A DNA stretch of 64,000 nt, taken from the NCBI GenBank assembly GCA_049673305.1, contig JBATXM010000197.1, forward strand, positions 30,457 to 94,456, written 5' to 3'. The stretch is from GCA-003244245 sp049673305 (GTDB lineage: Bacteria > Actinomycetota > Actinomycetes > Mycobacteriales > Pseudonocardiaceae). Of this stretch, positions 42,492 to 49,996 are shown piece by piece (positions within the stretch are counted from its first letter, which is position 1; every line of letters starts with the position of its first letter). The position numbers and the translations under genes are program-made. The notes below the pieces were generated by a model. It ran no database searches and had not been told where the DNA came from. It saw only the letters and a program-made list of their open reading frames with translations.

Positions 42492-42867
42492 TGGACCGGA
42501 AGGTACCTTAGCTGAAAGCCATACCTCTCGTCCGGGTGAGCCGGTTTAAGTAGCTGACCTGCGATGAGAGCAGGTGCTGCTCGGCCACCGGCTCTGCATC
42601 AATGCCATGCAGTGAGGGTCGGGGAACCTGGCGAGCATGGGGTGATGGCCGCCTACTCGACACCACAGGTGCCGCCGCGCACTCAGCCGATTACGCATCA
42701 CAGGTAGCCTGCTCCGGCGGAGAAACATCCTCTTGGGATACTCTGGGCGGGTACTCCGTGAGGGCGCCCAGCAGGTGCAGCTGCGCCGTGTTCCGACCCA
42801 GAACAGAGCCGCCAGCAACTCTGCTCTCCCGGGTCAGTTCCTTAACGGAGTGCCATGGAGTTCTGCA
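42492..42867. other. Intergenic stretch without a supported gene
   Basis: No ORF here has an SD, family motif or codon-use support. It contains no strong hairpin or recognised RNA. It separates the frameshifted lipoprotein gene from repeat-element copy 2 and may contain eroded gene sequence. Confidence 0.4.
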
Positions 42868-43126
42868 TGGTCCCAGACCTCCTGAAGTAGGTCATGAACG
42901 CCGATCGATACGGCGCTCGCAGGCGGCGAGCCACCCTCTGCCCGTCGTGCCGCCTGCGCACCACCGGCTCCGGGCGTCCCGACCGGCATCTCCTGCAACA
43001 CACGCCTTACGGGCACCGCCCGGTCTTTCGCGGGCCTATGACATCCACAAGATTTTCCTGCGAACGCCTCACGGGTGCCCCAGATCAGAGCTTGATCAAG
43101 AATCTACTTCAGGAGGTATGGGTCCA
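42868..43126 (-). mobile_element. MITE-like repeat element with terminal inverted repeats, copy 2
   Basis: A 259-bp segment with imperfect terminal inverted repeats of about 24 bp: left tggtcccagacctcctgaag, right (reverse complement) tggacccatacctcctgaag, both followed by tag. The interior matches copy 1 at 31838-32103 in reverse. No ORF of transposase type is present and no clear target duplication is seen. The right end forms the last codons and the stop (VDPYLLK then TAG) of the VapC-like gene. Confidence 0.82.
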
Positions 43127-43472
43127 CGCGTTGCGCTTCAGGGTGAGTGGACCACGGTACTGCGGCGATGAGGCAATCGGTGGTGGACCTGATCGGCATG
43201 CCGGCAGCCCGGCCAGCGCGGTGCAGCGCCGCAGCGAAGTGGAAGTCGTCCAGCGACTGCAGCCGAGCCACCTCAAACGGGGCGAGATAACCTTCCAGCC
43301 TGCTCAGTTCACCATAATCGCGGGCACCCTGCAGCAGCTCGGTGAACACAACGTCGGTCAGGCCGACCTGCTCGTCAGCTAGCAACCGGCGTGACAGGTC
43401 CTCCACCTGCCAGGTCGCCCGGTCTGCGAAGAAGTCGATCCACATACTGGAGTCGACGAACAGCTCGATCAC
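43104..43472 (-). pseudogene. VapC-like PIN-domain toxin truncated by the repeat element
   Basis: Residues 1-105 match VapC PIN toxins: LFVDSSMWIDFFA (Asp7), TDVVFTELLQGARDY (Glu45) and STTDCLIAAV (Asp99). After DCLIAAV the sequence turns to PWSTHPEAQR and VDPYLLK, the last part being the end of repeat-element copy 2, and the usual HxDxDF region with the fourth acidic residue is absent. RNase activity is therefore unlikely. GTG 43472 overlaps the remnant antitoxin by 4 nt, the standard vapBC order. Confidence 0.8.
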
Positions 43473-43531
43473 GAGAAGCGGCTTTGTCGCATCTCCTGCA
43501 GGTCGCCCTCCCAGTCGATGTTGGTGCGCAC
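43469..43531 (-). pseudogene. 20-residue VapB antitoxin remnant
   Basis: GTG 43531, with GGAGGT 6 nt upstream, encodes MRTNIDWEGDLQEMRQSRFS and overlaps the toxin start by 4 nt. VapB antitoxins typically begin MRTNI and end with (I)DWEGDLxxMRxxR; the 40-50 residues between, including the ribbon-helix-helix DNA-binding part, are missing. The start and end thus seem fused by an in-frame deletion. Confidence 0.6.
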
Positions 43532-43626
43532 CGCTCCACCTCCGTGAGTGTGTATCAGTATCCTATTCTCTACACATCCGGGGTCATGGCAGGCTGATGA
43601 TCCGCGCAGCGCCTATGATCCTGGGG

Positions 43627-44259
43627 ATGACTGGCGGGATCAACGGTTCCAGCGGCGATGAGGCGGTGCGGGCCGCTGCGGAGCGCGCGCAGAGCACCAG
43701 CGTCCGCAATTTTCCTGATTTCACCGACCTGCCGATTCCCGGTGACACCGCGAACCTGCGCGAAGGTCCTGAGCTGCACCCGAGCTGCCTTGTGCTGCTT
43801 CCGCTGGTCGGAGTCTGGCGCGGCGAAGGAGAGATCGTCTACCCGACTATCGACGGGCCGTACCACTTCGGCCAGCAGGTGGTGTTCTGCCACGACGGAC
43901 GGCCGTTCGTGCGTTACGAATCGCGGGCGTGGCTGCTCAACGACGCTGGCGAGGTGATCCGACCGGCGGCTCGGGAGACGGGGTTCTGGCGGCCCCAAGC
44001 CGATGACACCATTGAGCTGCTTGCTGCGCACGGGACCGGCATTGTGGAGCTCTACTACGGGCGGCCCCGTAACCAGACTTCGTGGGAGCTGGCCACTGAC
44101 ACGGTGGTGCGAAGTTCCTCGGCCAAGGAGGTCAGCGGCGCGCACCGACTCTACGGCATTGTCGAGGGCGGCGACCTGGCCTACGTCGAGTGCCGCGCGA
44201 TGGTCGGCCAACCCCTGCAGCCGCACGTCTCCGCCCGTCTGCGCCGAGTAGCCGGTTAA
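43627..44259 (+). CDS. Nitrobindin-like heme-binding beta-barrel protein
   Basis: A 210-residue protein of the FABP-like nitrobindin family. The motif LLPLVGVWRGEGEIVYPTID matches the family GxWxGxG box, GPYHFGQQVVF and ARETGFWRPQADDTIELLAA follow, and VVRSSSAKEVSGAHRLYGIV precedes the final strands. Nitrobindins bind heme and react with nitric oxide or peroxynitrite; the heme-ligating His is typically near the C-terminus (QPHVSARLRR). ATG 43627 is used; ATG 43615 is possible. A Fur-type gene follows. Confidence 0.88.
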   Translation: MTGGINGSSGDEAVRAAAERAQSTSVRNFPDFTDLPIPGDTANLREGPELHPSCLVLLPLVGVWRGEGEIVYPTIDGPYHFGQQVVFCHDGRPFVRYESRAWLLNDAGEVIRPAARETGFWRPQADDTIELLAAHGTGIVELYYGRPRNQTSWELATDTVVRSSSAKEVSGAHRLYGIVEGGDLAYVECRAMVGQPLQPHVSARLRRVAG

Positions 44260-44292
44260 CCTGGTTCGAACGCAGCACCCAGCGCTACCATC

Positions 44293-44721
44293 GTGGTTGT
44301 GGATACCAGCCTGCGCCGTACACTGCATGACCGCGGGATGCGGATGACCCCGCAACGGCAACTCGTGCTTGATGCGGTGCGGGAATTGCGGCACGCCACC
44401 CCGGAGCGGGTCTGCGAGCACGTCCAACGTGTCGCGCCCGCAGTGAACATCACCACCATCTACCGCACCCTTGACCTGCTCGAGGGTCTCGATCTGGTGC
44501 GCCATACCCACCTTGGGCACGGGGCGCCGAGCTACTCCACCCACGCGCATGAGCACATCCATCTGGTGTGCCATCGATGTGGAGACGTCACCGAGATACC
44601 CCCCGGGGAGCTCACCACCCTCATTGAGCAGTTACGAGAGCGGTTCGGGTTCGTGCTGGACCCCAGCCACCTGGCGTTGTCTGGGCGCTGCGCCGAGCAT
44701 GCCAAGGTCAACGGCTCGTGA
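44293..44721 (+). CDS. Fur-family metalloregulator
   Basis: A 142-residue regulator with the winged helix LHDRGMRMTPQRQLVLDAVR and NITTIYRTLDLLEGLDLVRH and the metal-binding THAHEHIHLVCHRCGDVTEI region (HxHxHxH-C-x2-C). Only one CxxC is complete; the usual second pair near the C-terminus is reduced to a single Cys (GRCAEH). It may be a zinc or iron sensor of the actinobacterial Fur/Zur group. GTG 44293 (or 44299) starts it. Its stop overlaps the ygfZ start by 4 nt. Confidence 0.87.
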   Translation: MVVDTSLRRTLHDRGMRMTPQRQLVLDAVRELRHATPERVCEHVQRVAPAVNITTIYRTLDLLEGLDLVRHTHLGHGAPSYSTHAHEHIHLVCHRCGDVTEIPPGELTTLIEQLRERFGFVLDPSHLALSGRCAEHAKVNGS

Positions 44722-45785
44722 CCTCGCCTCTGCTGAAGCGCCCGGGTGCGGTGCCGCCGCCCGAGGGGTCCCTGGATCCCGGGGTGGCCTGGCACCACGG
44801 CGACCCATTGGGTGAACAACGCGCTGCCGAACGTGCCGTCGCGGTGGTGGACCGATCGCATCGCGAGGTGCTCGCCGTGCCTGGTGCGGACCGGTTGAGC
44901 TGGCTGCACGCCATCACCTCCCAGCACCTGCTCGAGCTCGGTGCGGGCGAGCACACCGAGGCCCTGATCCTGGACCTCCGGGGACACGTCGAGCACCACG
45001 CTGTGGTGTCCCATGTGCACGACACCGTGTGGCTGGACACCGACCCTGGCCGGTCGCAGGAGTTGCTGGCCTACCTGACCTCGATGGTGTTCTGGGCGAA
45101 GGTGGCCCCGAGGGAGGCGACATCGGAGCTGGCGGTGTTGTCCCTGTTAGGCCCTGGCGCTGACCAGGTGATCGCGCGGGCCGGCGAAGTGATCGAGCGG
45201 GGCGGGTTTGTCCGCACCATGGCGGGCCGGAGCGACCTGCTGGTGCCCCGGGATGAGCTCACAGGCGCCTGGCAGCGGCTTGTCGAGGCTGGCGCCACTC
45301 CGGCCGGCACCTGGGCCTACGAGGCGATCCGGGCAGCGGCGCTGCGCCCGAGGCTGGGAATCGACACCGACGAGCGCACCATCCCGCATGAGGTCGGCTG
45401 GATTGGACCTGCGGTGCACCTGGACAAAGGATGCTACCGGGGCCAGGAGACGGTGGCGCGGGTGTCGAATCTGGGTCGCCCACCACGGCGGCTGGTGCTG
45501 CTGCATCTGGAGTCACCCGAGACCCTGCCCACCACCGGGGACCCGGTGCGGGCCGGTGAGCGGGTAGTCGGCCGGGTCGGCACGGTGGCCATCCACTACG
45601 AGCTCGGCCCCATCGCGCTGGCCCTGCTCAAGCGCACGGTGGCGCCAGAGATCCCCCTGCTGGCCGGCAACTCCGCCGCATCCGTAGACCCCGACTCGAC
45701 CCCACCCGATCAAACCCGCCCCCCGCCGCGCCGCTTGGAAAGGCATGCAGTGGGGCTCCACGGGGGCTTACCCCAGCTGGAATAA
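44718..45785 (+). CDS. ygfZ: Folate-binding YgfZ-family protein
   Basis: A 355-residue protein of the GcvT-like YgfZ family, which uses folate in Fe-S cluster enzyme maintenance. The signature HLDKGCYRGQETVARVSNLG contains the family KGCYxGQE motif with the conserved Cys. RLSWLHAITSQHLLELGAGE and LLGPGADQVIARAGEV fit the N-terminal part. GTG 44718 overlaps the Fur gene by 4 nt. The Pro-rich C-terminus is species-specific. Confidence 0.92.
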   Translation: MTSPLLKRPGAVPPPEGSLDPGVAWHHGDPLGEQRAAERAVAVVDRSHREVLAVPGADRLSWLHAITSQHLLELGAGEHTEALILDLRGHVEHHAVVSHVHDTVWLDTDPGRSQELLAYLTSMVFWAKVAPREATSELAVLSLLGPGADQVIARAGEVIERGGFVRTMAGRSDLLVPRDELTGAWQRLVEAGATPAGTWAYEAIRAAALRPRLGIDTDERTIPHEVGWIGPAVHLDKGCYRGQETVARVSNLGRPPRRLVLLHLESPETLPTTGDPVRAGERVVGRVGTVAIHYELGPIALALLKRTVAPEIPLLAGNSAASVDPDSTPPDQTRPPPRRLERHAVGLHGGLPQLE

Positions 45786-45844
45786 CCTCCACCCGGATAA
45801 CCCCACCCAGCCCGCGCAATGCCTGAAGGTGTCAGGATGGTCAC

Positions 45845-46435
45845 GTGATCGAGGTGCGTTCTGGAGGGCGGCGGCGGATCGATCGGGTATTGGATCCCGG
45901 TTATGTTGTAGGGGCGGGTGAGTGGGGGTTGGCGCAGCTGCGGGCGCGCCGCGACGACGCGGCGCAGGAGGAGACCGACCTGTCCTACCTGCGGCGGCTG
46001 CTGCACGCCCGGATCGACATCGTGCGCGCCGAGCAACGACGCCGACGCGAGGGTGGCAGCGTTCCCGTCCTCGCTGAGTTGGGCCGGATCCTGGCGGTGA
46101 ACGCCGTGGGCCCAGCCATCGGCTCAGGCCGCCACCAGATGCTGGCGCCCTCACGGGCCGAGGCGCACCGCCGACATGTCGAGGCGCTGGTCGCCGATGT
46201 CGATCTCTCCAATGTCGGGTCACTGTCCGACGAGCAGCTCGACGGCGCCCTGCGAGCCTACTGCGCGGCGGAAGGGTCAGTGTCTGCGCGCCGCCGGGAG
46301 GTGCAGCACGTGGTGGACACCTTCAACGCCGAGATCGGCTCCCGGTATGCCAGCGGGGCCGCCTCGGTGGACGAGCTGCTCGCCGAGCAACGCCAGCTCG
46401 GCCTCACGCATCCCGCCCGTCCCGCACCGCGCTGA
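45845..46435 (+). CDS. RsiG-like c-di-GMP-binding anti-sigma protein
   Basis: A 196-residue helical protein with two copies, exactly 100 residues apart, of the RsiG c-di-GMP signature E(X)3S(X)2R(X)3Q(X)3D. Copy 2 is perfect: E143, S147, R150, Q154, D158 (EGSVSARRREVQHVVD). Copy 1 is E43, S47, R50, H54, D58 (ETDLSYLRRLLHARID), with His in place of Gln. In Streptomyces, RsiG binds WhiG when loaded with c-di-GMP. The sigma partner is not in this window. GTG 45845 is the start. The 3' end overlaps convergent pheA by 32 bp. Confidence 0.85.
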   Translation: MIEVRSGGRRRIDRVLDPGYVVGAGEWGLAQLRARRDDAAQEETDLSYLRRLLHARIDIVRAEQRRRREGGSVPVLAELGRILAVNAVGPAIGSGRHQMLAPSRAEAHRRHVEALVADVDLSNVGSLSDEQLDGALRAYCAAEGSVSARRREVQHVVDTFNAEIGSRYASGAASVDELLAEQRQLGLTHPARPAPR

Positions 46436-47306
46436 GCCACGTCCGGGCGGCAGTGAACCCGGCTTGGTCCGGGCCGGGGCGGGGGGTGCCGGTCCGGGCG
46501 TAGGAGCCGAGAAAGCGTACCCAGGTGCACCGCCGATGCAGCTCGGCCAGCGCGTCGCCCACCGCATCCTCGGCCACGTGGCCTTCGCAATCGAGAAAGA
46601 ACTGGTACTCGCCCAGTCTGGCCTTCATCGGCCGGGACTCGACCCGGGTGAGATTGATCCCGCGCAGGGCGAACTCTGCGAGCACCTCCAGCAGTGCCCC
46701 AGGCCGGTCGGCGGTGATCGCGACCAGCGAGGTGCGGTCTGTGCCGGTGGGCGACGGCACCGCTCCCGGACGGCGCAACAGCAGAAAGCGGGTCTGTGCA
46801 TCGTCCTTGTCGGCTACCTCGTTGGCCAACTCGGCGAGCGGGTAGTGCTGCAACGCGACCGGGGCGCACACTGCGGCATCGACCTGGCCGTCGAGTACCG
46901 CGACCGCCGCAGCCGCCGTGGAGGCAGTCAACACGGTCGCCGCATTCGGCAGGTGGGTGCCAAGCCAGCCGCGGACCTGGGCTGCGGCGTGTGGGTGGGT
47001 GGCCACGGTGCGCACGTCAGCCACGCCGGTACCCGGACGGACCAGCACGCTGAACCGGATTGGCAACACGGCCTCGGCCACCGCCAGCACCGGGTCACCC
47101 TCGACCATCGCATCAAGGGTGGCCGGCACCGAACCCTCCACCGAGTTCTCCACCGGCACGCACGCCGCGTCCACCTGACCGGCCCGCAATGCGGCGATCG
47201 CCGCGTGCACCGACATCGAGGATCGGTACTCATCGCCGGGGGTCAGCCCGTGAGCCGCCTGTTCGGCGAAGGTTCCTTCGGGTCCGAGGTAAGCGGTGAC
47301 GGTCAT
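46404..47306 (-). CDS. pheA: Prephenate dehydratase
   Basis: Makes phenylpyruvate from prephenate in phenylalanine synthesis. The 300-residue protein has MTVTAYLGPEGTFAEQAA, DAACVPVENSVEGSVPATLD (the VPxENSxEG motif), DAQTRFLLLRRPGAVPSPTG and the ACT-type regulatory domain RTSLVAITADRPGALLEVLA with GINLTRVESRPMKARLGEYQ for phenylalanine feedback. ATG 47306 overlaps the upstream stop as ATGA; a start at 47315 is also open. Confidence 0.95.
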   Translation of the reverse strand: MTVTAYLGPEGTFAEQAAHGLTPGDEYRSSMSVHAAIAALRAGQVDAACVPVENSVEGSVPATLDAMVEGDPVLAVAEAVLPIRFSVLVRPGTGVADVRTVATHPHAAAQVRGWLGTHLPNAATVLTASTAAAAVAVLDGQVDAAVCAPVALQHYPLAELANEVADKDDAQTRFLLLRRPGAVPSPTGTDRTSLVAITADRPGALLEVLAEFALRGINLTRVESRPMKARLGEYQFFLDCEGHVAEDAVGDALAELHRRCTWVRFLGSYARTGTPRPGPDQAGFTAARTWLSAVRDGRDA

Positions 47307-48214
47307 GGTGCGCATTGTCCTCGCGGCGCCGGCCGGTGTTCGAGGTGTGGGAGCAGTCCCAGCCGGGTCAGGTCTGCCACCGGACCGGTCAACGATACCG
47401 ACCCGTAGCAGGCGAACACCTCGCGAACACCTCGCGCGCTGGCTGAAGACAGCGCGCCGGCCTCAGCGGCCAGCGCTGCCGCGTCGGTGCACCGCAGGGC
47501 CTCGTGCGCGCTGGTACCGGATACCGTATGTGCGGTGCCGACCAGCATGTTGAGCAGCCCGTGGTGGGTCAGCCCGGTGCTCTTGTCGTAATGGCGAACC
47601 GCATAGTGCAGCCCGGCAGTAGCTTTGAACGGCCGGCCGGTGCAGGTCGCGATGGCCAGGAAATCTGCCACCTCCTCGACACTGGGAAACGACTCGACGG
47701 ACTTGCCGCCGCACCGCAGCTTGGGCCAGCAGCCGGCCTCGGCGACCCGGCGCACTCCCTGCAACCACTCTGGCCTGCCCCGGCGTGGCTCGACTACCCG
47801 AACCACGTCGTCCGGCACGAACTCGGTGAGCTGAACCAGCCACGTGGCGTCCACATCGGATGGCGCCGGCACCTCGATCATCCGTAGATCCAGCAGCTTG
47901 GTGTTGTCCAGCACAGTGGAGATGGCCTTAGGTAGCCCCCCCAGACCGGTGTCGGCGACCAGTGACAAGGCCACCGGCTGCGCGGGACGAGTCTTGCGTA
48001 ACGCACTGACCAACGCACCAAGCCGCGAGATCGGACACAACAGAAAACCGATCACCCCAGCGTATGGCGCACGGCGGGCAGCGAGATGTGCCTTGACCGC
48101 ATCAAGCACGCTCACCCCCGATGGTGGGGACAGCGCCGCGTCATCGACCAGCCGGGCCAGCAGGGGTGGGACACCTGAGGGACCGGGGGGATGCAGATTC
48201 AGCACTGTAGGCAC
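47303..48214 (-). CDS. Conserved actinobacterial protein of unknown function
   Basis: A 303-residue cytosolic protein from GTG 48214. The best-conserved looking part is RPFKATAGLHYAVRHYDKST followed by THHGLLNMLVG, with CWPKLRCGGKSVESFPSVEE before it. A catalytic role is possible (TIM-barrel-like alternation), but I do not recognise a family. The stop overlaps the pheA start by 4 nt, so the two are coupled. Confidence 0.7.
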   Translation of the reverse strand: MPTVLNLHPPGPSGVPPLLARLVDDAALSPPSGVSVLDAVKAHLAARRAPYAGVIGFLLCPISRLGALVSALRKTRPAQPVALSLVADTGLGGLPKAISTVLDNTKLLDLRMIEVPAPSDVDATWLVQLTEFVPDDVVRVVEPRRGRPEWLQGVRRVAEAGCWPKLRCGGKSVESFPSVEEVADFLAIATCTGRPFKATAGLHYAVRHYDKSTGLTHHGLLNMLVGTAHTVSGTSAHEALRCTDAAALAAEAGALSSASARGVREVFACYGSVSLTGPVADLTRLGLLPHLEHRPAPRGQCAP

Positions 48215-48291
48215 CCGAGGCACCTTAGCCGGGGTCCACCAGGCACCAGCCAGGGCGCACCTGATTTCTCTCCGGGGCTGCCTTGGTGGGC

Positions 48292-48681
48292 TCAATGGGG
48301 GGATTGACGGGGTGGGCTCGCCGATTGCTTGCGTACCTCAGCGGTGACGCTACGCTCGGCCACGAAAGACATCAAGGGGATCGTGCCGGCCAGCGCCACC
48401 AGCACCATCCGCCCCGGCCGCCACCGCATGGACGTCCCTAACAAGACCGTGGTAACGACGTAGCCCATGTAAAGAAATCCGTGCACGAGTCCGATCCAGG
48501 ACTGCCGCGGGTACCCGAAGCCGTAGTGCAGCACCACCGACGTCGTCAGCACCAGCAGCATCACGCCGGTGGCGTAGGCGGCGATCCGGTATCCGACCAA
48601 CCGGGCCGCGACCGGGCTGGTCCTACCGCTGGTCCCGCTCAGCGAGCCGGGCGAGGTAGGCGTTGTACGCGGCGAGCTCAT
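48292..48681 (-). CDS. DUF3817 membrane protein
   Basis: A 129-residue membrane protein with three hydrophobic segments, GYRIAAYATGVMLLVLTTSV, QSWIGLVHGFLYMGYVVTTV and MVLVALAGTIPLMSFVAERS. This fits DUF3817 (integral membrane, with conserved HGFLYMGY-type motif). ATG 48681 has GGGAGG upstream. It overlaps the upstream membrane gene by 59 bp in another frame. The function is unknown. Confidence 0.85.
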   Translation of the reverse strand: MSSPRTTPTSPGSLSGTSGRTSPVAARLVGYRIAAYATGVMLLVLTTSVVLHYGFGYPRQSWIGLVHGFLYMGYVVTTVLLGTSMRWRPGRMVLVALAGTIPLMSFVAERSVTAEVRKQSASPPRQSPH

Positions 48682-49039
48682 CGTCGGGATCATCCTCCCG
48701 CAGTGGTGAGTAAGCGGGGCGTCGCGGAACCGGTGGAGTCCGATTCACCGTGGGGACACTGCGCACCGTCTCGGGGTCCGGGGAGCTCTCCTCGGGGCCG
48801 CGGTGATGCTCCAGCCACAGGAACCGGGCCCAGGCGAGGGCAAGCACGACCGTGAACAACGGCCATTGCAGCGCATAGCCCAGATTTTGCCAATCGCCGG
48901 TGGGGGAGAATGCCCGGTCCCATTGCCAGCGCCCCAGCCGGATGAACAGGGCACAACACATCGCGACCAGCAGGTGCCCAACCCACCACCGCCGGGCCAG
49001 CACGAACCGCCACACGCACCCACGATACGCGCTGAGCAC
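48623..49039 (-). CDS. Small membrane protein of unknown function
   Basis: A 138-residue protein with two or three membrane segments (WWVGHLLVAMCCALFIRLGR, GYALQWPLFTVVLALAWARF) and a polar tail (REDDPDDELAAYNAYLARLA). It resembles mycobacterial small membrane proteins next to DUF3817. A GTG at 49015 is an alternative start (VWRFVLARRW). It is upstream of the DUF3817 gene and likely co-transcribed. Confidence 0.75.
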   Translation of the reverse strand: MLSAYRGCVWRFVLARRWWVGHLLVAMCCALFIRLGRWQWDRAFSPTGDWQNLGYALQWPLFTVVLALAWARFLWLEHHRGPEESSPDPETVRSVPTVNRTPPVPRRPAYSPLREDDPDDELAAYNAYLARLAERDQR

Positions 49040-49103
49040 ACCGAGCCACGCACCGGCTCGCCCACCACGGGAGAGTTCGAGGGGCGGCGGCTAGCGTCAG
49101 GGG

Positions 49104-49925
49104 GTGAGCGCGCGCGACGCTGGGGTACCCAGATGGCTTGCCCCAGCCTGGCCGGAGCGGCCCGCAGTGCTGACCGATCCTGGGCAACGCCGGGCGCTGG
49201 TCTTCGAGATCGTCCTGGTGCTGGCGGTGACTCTGGGATTGTCCGGGCTGCGCAGCCTGCTGGCCCTGCTGGACGCGCTGCTGGCTCCCGGGTCCCTGGC
49301 CGATCACTCGGTGGTGATCAACGCGCCGGCGCGGAAGAACGAACTGCTGGACCTCGCCTACCAGCTCACCGGGGTGATCCAGTTACTCGCCTGGGGTGCT
49401 CTGGGCTGTTACCTCCTGTGGCGCAGCGGTATCGCGCCGCGCAGTCTCGGCCTGGACCGCCAGTCGGCCGGCCGGGACGCAAGGCTTGGTGTCGGGCTTG
49501 CCGTGGTGATCGGCGGACCCGGGTTGGGCTGGTACTTCCTGGCTCGCGCGGCCGGCCTCAACCTCACTGTGCTGCCCTCTGTGCTGGCCGACACCTGGTG
49601 GCGGGTTCCGGTGCTGGTCGCCTCGGCGGTGGCCAACGCACTGGCTGAGGAGCTGGTGGTGGTGGCATACCTGATCACCCGGTTACGCCAGCTGGGGTCA
49701 GGTGAGGGCGGCGCCGTGCTCGCCAGCGCGGCATTGCGCGGCAGCTACCACCTCTACCAGGGGTTTGGCGGTTTTGTGGGTAATATGGTGATGGGGCTCG
49801 TGTTTGGCCGGGTCTGGCAGCGAACCAACCGCCTGTGGCCCCTCATAACCGCCCACGCCCTCATCGACACCGTAGCCTTCATCGGCTACGCCCTCCTCCG
49901 CCACCACGTCACCTGGCTCCCCTAA
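49104..49925 (+). CDS. CPBP-family intramembrane metalloprotease
   Basis: A 273-residue multi-pass protein of the CAAX/bacteriocin-protection (Abi) family. The EExxxR-like site reads ANALAEELVVVAYLITRLR, the second motif RGSYHLYQGFGGFVGNM contains the conserved His, and ITAHALIDTVAF supplies the third (H...D). It probably cleaves a membrane protein or acts in immunity/processing; the substrate is unknown. Its 3' end is followed by a paired hairpin terminator. Confidence 0.88.
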   Translation: MSARDAGVPRWLAPAWPERPAVLTDPGQRRALVFEIVLVLAVTLGLSGLRSLLALLDALLAPGSLADHSVVINAPARKNELLDLAYQLTGVIQLLAWGALGCYLLWRSGIAPRSLGLDRQSAGRDARLGVGLAVVIGGPGLGWYFLARAAGLNLTVLPSVLADTWWRVPVLVASAVANALAEELVVVAYLITRLRQLGSGEGGAVLASAALRGSYHLYQGFGGFVGNMVMGLVFGRVWQRTNRLWPLITAHALIDTVAFIGYALLRHHVTWLP

Positions 49926-49935
49926 CGGACCCCGG

Positions 49936-49993
49936 CCCGCATTCAGCGGGCTCAGCGGGGTTATTCGACGCACAAAACCCCGCTGAATGCGGG
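49936..49993. terminator. Two alternative hairpins between convergent genes
   Basis: Arm cccgcattcagcggg (49936-49950) pairs perfectly with cccgctgaatgcggg (49979-49993). An inner arm cagcggggtt (49953-49962) can instead pair with aaccccgctg (49976-49985). The two folds share the 3' arm, so they are mutually exclusive. It lies between the convergent CPBP and DUF5926 genes. Confidence 0.7.
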
Positions 49994-49996
49994 CAG

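Noticed and set aside
42546..42818. Minus-strand reading of 90 residues
   Set aside because: No SD or family resemblance; very Arg/Cys-rich, typical of spurious frames in high-GC DNA.
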